DNA of 55,727 nucleotides from Cylindrodendrum hubeiense (lineage: Eukaryota; Ascomycota; Sordariomycetes; Hypocreales; Nectriaceae): NCBI GenBank assembly GCA_014621425.1, contig JAANBB010000269.1, forward strand, positions 1-55,727, in the 5' to 3' direction. A program made the position numbers and the translations under genes. This document shows, piece by piece, positions 49,486-55,727 of the stretch (the first letter of the stretch is position 1; each line of letters begins with the position of its first letter). Below the pieces are notes generated by a model that saw nothing but the letters and a program-made list of their open reading frames with translations, had not been told where the DNA came from and did not search any database.

Positions 49486-52400
49486 ATGGATTCCGACGCT
49501 TCTGAAGCCTCGGGTTTCAGTCTCGGAGACGAGTCTGATGTCTTTGTCCCTGAACCAGTGAGTGTTTGCATCCGATCCTTTGTTTGGCCAACGCCCAATT
49601 GCACAATGACGGCGGCCGGCGCACAGTTGGCTCACAGCTGCCGCCTTTCCTGCTTCCGCCAATGCCTCGTTTCTTTGCCTTCTTTCACATCTCAGCACCT
49701 CCTCACCAGCGCATGCACTTGAAAGAAACCTCCACTGCAATGGACCTCGCAAAACCCACGACACCTTCGAGCGCAGAGCTAACCTCGCCGCCGCAGAAAA
49801 CCAAGCCCAAGGCAGCCCCCAAGAAGGCCGTCGCGCGGCCCGCTGTCAAGAAGATGACCCAAACCACTCTCAAGACCAAGCCCGCCACCAAGAAACGCCC
49901 CAAGCCCGAGAGCGACGACGATGCTGAGAGCGACGGCACTGGCTTCTCAAACACCCCTCCCAACTCCAAGAAGCTGAAGCAGGACCCGCCGCCCAAGAAG
50001 TCTTCCGGGGTTCCCTTAGCAGAACTCGAAAATGACAGCATGATCATCGACAGTCCTCCCCAAGCCAAAACAAAGAAGACAGCCACCGAAACCTACCAAA
50101 AGTTGACCCAGCTCGAGCACATCATCAAACGTCCCGACACCTACATCGGATCAGTTGAGAAGACAGAGCAACAAATGTGGGTTTACAACAAGGAGACGTC
50201 GCTCATGGAATACCGCCCCGTGTCCTTCGTCCCTGGTCTTTACAAGATCTTTGACGAAATCCTTGTCAACGCCGCCGACAACAAGCAGCGTGACAGCGGC
50301 ATGACCTCCATGAAGATCACCATTGATCGTGAAAGTGGTGTCATCAGTGTGGAGAACAACGGCAAAGGTATTCCTGTTGTGATGCACGAGAAGGAGAAAA
50401 TCTATATCCCCGAGCTTCTTTTTGGCCATCTTTTGGCTGGTTCCAACTTCGATGACAACGAAAAAAAGACGGTCGGTGGTCGAAACGGTTATGGAGCTAA
50501 GCTCTGTAACGTCTTCAGTACTGAGTTCCATCTGGAATGCCAGGATAGCGAGCACGGCAAGCGTTACAAGCAGACGTGGACGGACAACATGCAGAAGATG
50601 CAAAAGGCCAAAATCACATCCAGTAAGACTGCCGACTACGTTCGCATCACCTTCAAGCCGGACTACACCCGGTTCGGGATGCCAGATGGCATTGATGATG
50701 ACCTAGAGTGTCTGCTGTACCGACGAGTCTACGACATGGTTGGAACCGTCCGAGGTATCAAAGTCCACCTTAATGGCGAACAGATCAAGATCAAGGACTT
50801 CAAGGCCTATTGCGATCTGTACGCCAAGTCGATCGCCAAGGAAAGGACAGTTGAGGAGGGTGGCACTCCAACTTGCACCGTCGAGATGGACAAGGACAGA
50901 TCCCATCCCCGCTGGGAGGTTGGTTTCGCTGTTTCCGATGGCAACTTCCAGCAAGTTTCATTTGTCAACTCCATTGCTACAACATCCGGAGGCACGCACG
51001 TCAATTACGTTGCTGATCAGGTCACGGCTTATCTTCTCAAGACTCTTAACAAGAGGAAGAAGGGCCACACCTTGAAACAAAGCCATCTCCGCAATCACAT
51101 CTTCATCTTCGTCAACTGTCTTGTCAACAACCCGGCATTCACATCCCAGACCAAAGAACAGATGACAACCAAGACGAGCCAGTTTGGTAGTAAATGTGTT
51201 CTTGGAGAAGACTTCCTCAAGAAGGTGGCGAAATCAGATGCCATTCAGAACATCATGGAGTTCGCAGAGCGAAAAGCCGACAAGTTGATGGCCAAGAGTG
51301 ACGGAAGCAAACGTTCTCGTGTCAGCAACGCCAAGCTGGTTGAGGCCAACTTGGCTGGCACCCGGCGTGGTCATGAATGCACTCTGATCCTGACAGAAGG
51401 TGACTCTGCCAAGGGTTTGGCCGTGTCTGGTCGAGCTATCCTGGATCCTGACCGTATCGGTGTTTTCCCACTCCGCGGAAAGATGCTCAATGTGCGCGAT
51501 GCGTCCATTGATCAAATAACAAAGAATGTGGAAATTCAGAACATCAAGCAATTTCTGGGTCTCAAGCACAAACAAGTCTACACCGATACCAAGAGTCTCA
51601 GATATGGTCACCTGATGATCATGGCCGATCAGGATCACGATGGAAGTCATATCAAGGGACTTCTCATCAACTTTCTTCAAGTTCAATTCCCATCTCTCCT
51701 GCAAGTTCCTGACTTCTTCCGTGAGTTCATCACTCCTATTGTCAAAGTCTGGCAAGGGCCCGATCCGAAGAAGCCCAAGAAGTTGAAGACATTCTTCACG
51801 CAACCCCAATATTCCGAATGGAAGGAGACCCACGCAAGCGAGCAATCCAGATGGCAGGCCAAGTACCTCAAGGGTCTGGGTTCCAGTACCAACGAAGATG
51901 CCCAAGTCTACTTCACAAACCTTGATGAGCATTTGAAGGAGTTCGAAGTTATGCAGCCAGACGAGGCGGAGCTCTTCGAACTCGCTTTCTCCAAGAAGAA
52001 GGCAGATGCGCGAAAGGAGTGGCTCGGCAACTTTATTCCAGGTACTTTCTTGGATCACTCAACGAAGTCGATCACTTACGGCGACTTCGTCAACAGAGAA
52101 CTGATCCTCTTCAGCATGGCTGACAACATGCGTTCCATCCCTTCCGTGCTCGATGGCTTTAAACCTGGTCAACGCAAGGTCATCTATGCCTGCTTCAAGA
52201 GAAATATTGTCAAGGATAAGAAGGTGGTCGAACTGGCCGGTTACGTTTCCGAGCAAACGGCATACCATCACGGTGAAATGTCTCTTCAACAGACAATTAT
52301 CGGCTTAGCACAGAACTTCGTTGGCTCGAATAACATCAACTGTCTGGAGCCAAGTGGAAACTTCGGATCTCGACTTGCTGGTGGTTCCGATGCTGCCAGT

Positions 52401-54823
52401 CCTCGTTACACCTTCACTCGCCTTTCACCTTTTGCCCGAAAGATCTTCTCCCCTCTTGATGAGCCCAACCTGGTGGGTCAGTTCGACGATGGAAAGCCGA
52501 TCGAGCCATTGAACTATGCGCCTATTATTCCCATGGTTCTAGTCAACGGTGCTGACGGTATTGGTACTGGTTGGAGCACGTCGATTCCCAACTACCACCC
52601 TGTCGAAATTGTACAGAATCTGAAGCGCCGAATGGGTCGCCTTGATGAAAATAACGACGAGGAAAAGCCTTTCGAGACAATGATGCCATGGTTCCGTGGT
52701 TGGAGGGGTGAACCAGAGGTAGCTGGGCCTGATCGTTACAAATTCAATGGTATCGCCACCCGAGACGAGCAGAACCCCAATGAGGTTATCATCACTGAAC
52801 TACCCATCCGAGTGTGGACAGACGACTTCAAGGCTAAGCTTGAGAAGGTTATCAGTGGTGGTGATGGTCCAAGCTGGATCAAGGATTACAAGGAATTCAA
52901 CGATCACAACACGGTTCGTTTCGAGATTATTGTCGATGAAAAATTCATGCCCAAGGTTCTCGAGGAGGGCTTGCTGGAACGCTTCAAGCTAGTCAAGCAA
53001 GTGGCTACATCCAACTTGGTGGCCTTTGACTCTCGGGGTCGAATCCGCAAGTATGAGAAGGTTGAGGAAATCTTGGAGGAGTACTATTGCTATCGAATGG
53101 ACATGTACACGGAGCGAAAGGTTTGTGCATTGCTCTACAACTCTAATCACGTTACTAACTCGCGGCTAGAAATATTGGCTCGGTGTCTATCATGCCGACT
53201 ACCGCAAGTTGAAGAATCAAGCCCGTTTCATCAAGGAGATTATTGATGGCGAGCTTATCGTTGGAAGAAAGAAGAAGACCTTGCTTGTGGAGGAGTTGCG
53301 AGAACTCAAATACGAAGCATTCCCACCAGGCAAGGAAAAGAAGTCCAACGACGACGAGGCAGACGATGAAGAGGAAGTTGACACTGCAGACGGCGGTGCC
53401 CGCGACTACGACTACCTGCTTGGGGTAAGGAAGATTGATGCGTTGTTAGATTAATTCAGTTACTAACGCCGACTAGATGCCTATCTGGTCACTCACGGCT
53501 GAGCGCCTAGAGAAGCTCAAGGATGCCATTGCTAAGAAGAAGACCGAGCACGACGATCTTCTAGCCTTGAACGAGAAGGACCTGTGGTGCAGAGACCTTG
53601 ACGAGTTCATGGCTGAGTGGGATACCCAACTAGCACTGGCCGCCGAGATCAAGACCAACATTCGCCGCCTAGGCCGCCGCGTCTCCAAGAAGATTGGCGC
53701 GGGTCGTGGCCGAAAGGTCAAGGATGAAGACGATTATGAGCCTGAGAAGAAGGCCCGTGGCAGACCCAAGGCAGCAGCAGCCAAGGCCACAACAAAGGCC
53801 GCAACCAAGGCTGTACCTGTCAAGGTGGAGACGAAGAGTTCTCAGAGGTTTATGGAGACATTTGGTGCCAAGTCCAAGGTGAAGGAGGAGGAGTCTGAGG
53901 TTGTCGAGCTCTCGGACGCTTTCTCGGACGATGACTTCGCGGCCCTCGGCAGAAGCAAACCAGCGGCCAAGGATTCGCAGTCACAATCGCAGTCGCAGTC
54001 TGAAGAAGCTGTGCCTGTTCGCACCAAGCGGGCTGCTGCATCCAAGGCGAGAACCATTTTCGACGACGACTCGGAGAGTGACGACGACCAACTGCTCGGC
54101 GATGTCGGTGCGCTTGTCAAGGGGATCAACAAGCCTGCAGGCGAGTCAAGCAGTGGCAGACTTAGTTTGTACGCCATGAACCGCCCTGATTCGAGCCACG
54201 GCAATGGCAGCTCGGGCGGCCTGCCAAAGCCGAAGACTAAGTCGGCCAAGTCATTTGATTTTGACAGCCCCGACGACACCAACTATGAGATGTTGGCCAA
54301 GTCTTCGCCTCACAAGACAGCGACCAAGGGAGATCACATCGACAGTTTCCTGTCCGACGATGACCCGATTCCTTCTCCAGCCAAGCCGGTGGTTTCTAAG
54401 GCCACGTCACTCAGCTCTACGGTGGCAGGTCTTGCCAGTGTCAAGAAGCCCCGGGGCCGTCCTGCTGCGGTGAAGAAGAAGGTGACGGACGACGCAAAGC
54501 CAGAGCCAAAGCCCAAGGCTGCAGCCAAGAGCGCGCCGAAGAGCAGAGCCAAGGCGGCGCCAAAGGCCAGCACCCTATCCCCGGCGGCAAAGGCATATGC
54601 GGCCCGAAAGGCTGTGAAGAAGACAGTCCTGGATGATGATTCGGATGAGGAAATGGAGGAGCCATCATCACCCCCTCCCCGACCGGCTGCGAGGGCACGA
54701 CCAGGCCGGGCTGCGGCTGCAAGACGGCCAATTGTGATTGACGATGAGGAATCGTCGATAATGGATGACCCGCAGGATGACGAGAGCGAAGATCCATTTG
54801 AGGTGGATGATGATGATGACTAG
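49486..54823 (+). CDS. top2: DNA topoisomerase II
   Basis: ATP-driven double-strand DNA passage in the nucleus for decatenation and chromosome structure. Exons 49486-49557, 49797-53120, 53170-53424 and 53477-54823; 1665 aa. GHKL ATPase: N-box EILVNAADNKQRD (N182), ENNGKGIPV, GGRNGYGAKLCN. Toprim: EGDSAKGLAVSGRA and MADQDHDGSH with D635/D637/D639. Cleavage domain: QTAYHHGEMSL and the DNA-linking tyrosine Y895 in ASPRYTFTRLSP, then PIIPMVLVNGADGIGTGWST. The C-terminal about 430 residues are basic/acidic low complexity with Lys-Ala-Pro repeats, a four-copy Ser-Gln run (about nt 53974-54000) and an acidic end. The first acceptor is uncertain: 49797 (branch GCTAAC 15 nt before) is preferred, but 49710 and 49638 also keep frame and would add up to 53 residues. 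Confidence 0.97.
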
Positions 54824-55438
54824 ATTCGTCGAGTCGATGAACGCCAGTCAGGAGACGATGCATGAGAGTATTGTCAGCGGTATTACCCGCGACGCTGTCA
54901 GCTACATTGATTTGTCTTGATAGTTTTACTTTTTCCTTTGCGCTTCTTGTAAGAGCTCAGTGCTACGAGAGGCTCGGGCATGATGAGAGACATTGGGGGA
55001 TCTGTGTTGAGGCGTCAGGGACGTGGTCACTTTGCTTCCGGAACCGAGCTTTATTATCGCAATTGATATCCAACTCCCGAATATGATTTGTTCTATTGCT
55101 GTGCATAGCTGATGATTGTGATATTGCGTGTGTTTCGCCGTGTGATGTCCTATTCCAAGCTCGAAAGCTCGAAAGCCTCGAGGTTGGAGGAGTCGAGGGT
55201 TCCCCCACTTGACTGTGGTGGTGGCGCCTTATCGATAAGGTAGTAGTAGCTCTGGTGGTGGCTAGCGCGGGGTTGTCTTTGGCAGACGTGGGATTTGTAA
55301 ACCGCCATCCAGCATCTTCTCTACACCACCTTCACATCTCTTGATACTCCTCCTCTCTCCTCTTTTCATCTCCTCTTTTCCTCTCCTCTTTTCCTCTCCT
55401 CTTTTCCGCTCCCTCATACTCCCCCCCACAACCGCAAT
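54824..55438. other. Intergenic region with pyrimidine minisatellite
   Basis: 3' flank of top2 and promoter of the tap42-like gene. The 55356-55407 13-bp repeat immediately precedes the start. No gene is seen. Confidence 0.4.
55356..55407. repeat. Tandem repeat TCTCCTCTTTTCC x4
   Basis: Four 13-bp pyrimidine-only copies (the first ends in A instead of C) covering 52 bp and ending 31 bp before the tap42 ATG. It lies in the leader or core promoter and could form a triplex or act as a CT-box initiator. Confidence 0.85.
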
Positions 55439-55678
55439 GGCCTCCTCCGACGAACCCCAGTCCCTCAAGTCCCTCTTCCAGTCCGCCGAGGACCAGCGCC
55501 GCGTCCTGGAGAGCACCACCCTGCCCGCCACCTCGCCCGCCTACCGCAGCGAGCTCGACGACGCCCTCGCCCTCTACGCCAGCGCCCGCGACCAGCTCTC
55601 CCGCCTCGCCATCTTCTCGCCCAACGAGGGCGCCGAGGACATCTCCACCGCCGACCTGCCCTACCTGCTGCTCGACTA
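55439..55678 (+). pseudogene. tap42: Tap42/alpha4 (PP2A regulator), N-terminal part, frame broken
   Basis: Tap42 binds the PP2A catalytic subunit in TOR signalling. 79 codons match the N-terminal helical repeat of Tap42: SLKSLFQSAEDQRR, LALYASARDQLSRLAIFSPNE, AEDISTADLPYLLLD. In the family the next residue is normally Tyr or Asn with the sequence continuing (DY/NYH...), and the full protein is about 350-400 aa. Here GAC is followed by TAG, and the 49 bases to the window end are A/T-rich and show no homologous continuation. There is no donor that avoids the stop. Either the gene is interrupted at the TA dinucleotide, for example by an insertion extending past the window, or it is truncated or misassembled here. 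Confidence 0.7.
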
Positions 55679-55727
55679 GGTTATCAGTTGAAGTAAATTG
55701 TAGGATAAGGTGGATATGTTTTTAGTG

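Noticed and set aside
51234..52058. 274-codon minus-strand frame opposite top2
   Set aside because: Antisense shadow of the topoisomerase II Toprim/cleavage region.

Overview
The window reads as nuclear DNA of a filamentous ascomycete, most likely a Sordariomycete. The genes are intron-bearing, with mostly 43-60 nt introns, GTRNGT donors and CTAAC/CTGAC branch sites. Coding sequence is moderately GC-rich, promoters are CT-rich, and the set of conserved proteins is typical (PP2A catalytic subunit, Cef1/Cdc5, Cns1, Xbp1-like APSES factor, topoisomerase II, Tap42). I found no tRNA or rRNA gene, CRISPR array, provirus or complete transposon. The intron-exon structures given were built by hand. 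Nearly all close to an integral reading frame, which supports them.

Layout. 0-8 kb: PP2A catalytic subunit (+), a seven-helix DUF3112-type membrane protein (-), a stand-alone RNase H-fold protein (-), and an Old Yellow Enzyme family flavin oxidoreductase in eight exons (-). 8.3-13.1 kb: a 1453-aa NO VEIN/sacsin-like GHKL-ATPase protein (+), whose first intron is GC-AG. 13.1-16.8 kb: no gene seen. 16.8-25 kb: a single-pass membrane SH3 protein (+), a DcpS/Dcs1 scavenger decapping enzyme (+), a GILT-like protein (-) whose coding end overlaps that of DcpS by 26 bp, and an atypical hexokinase (+). 25.5-34 kb: a Vba/Fnx-type MFS transporter (+), the splicing factor Cef1/Cdc5 (-) and a second MFS transporter (+). 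34.5-41.4 kb: an FHIT-type diadenosine polyphosphate hydrolase (+), about 4 kb with no gene seen, then a third MFS transporter (+). 42.1-55.7 kb: Cns1 co-chaperone (+), an Xbp1-like APSES factor (-), a second 4 kb empty stretch, topoisomerase II (+), and the first 79 codons of a Tap42 homologue (+), which stops at a TA dinucleotide near the window edge.

The genes do not form an obvious biosynthetic cluster; this is mainly a housekeeping region. Functional links that stand out are PP2A-C and its partner Tap42 at opposite ends of the window, two histidine-triad nucleotide hydrolases (DcpS and FHIT) about 14 kb apart, and three MFS carriers that each carry an acidic dileucine motif suggestive of vacuolar sorting. 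The most unusual signals are the broken Tap42 frame, the overlapping DcpS/GILT ends, the GC-AG intron, two micro-exons, and a possible dual-start (mitochondrial plus cytosolic) FHIT.
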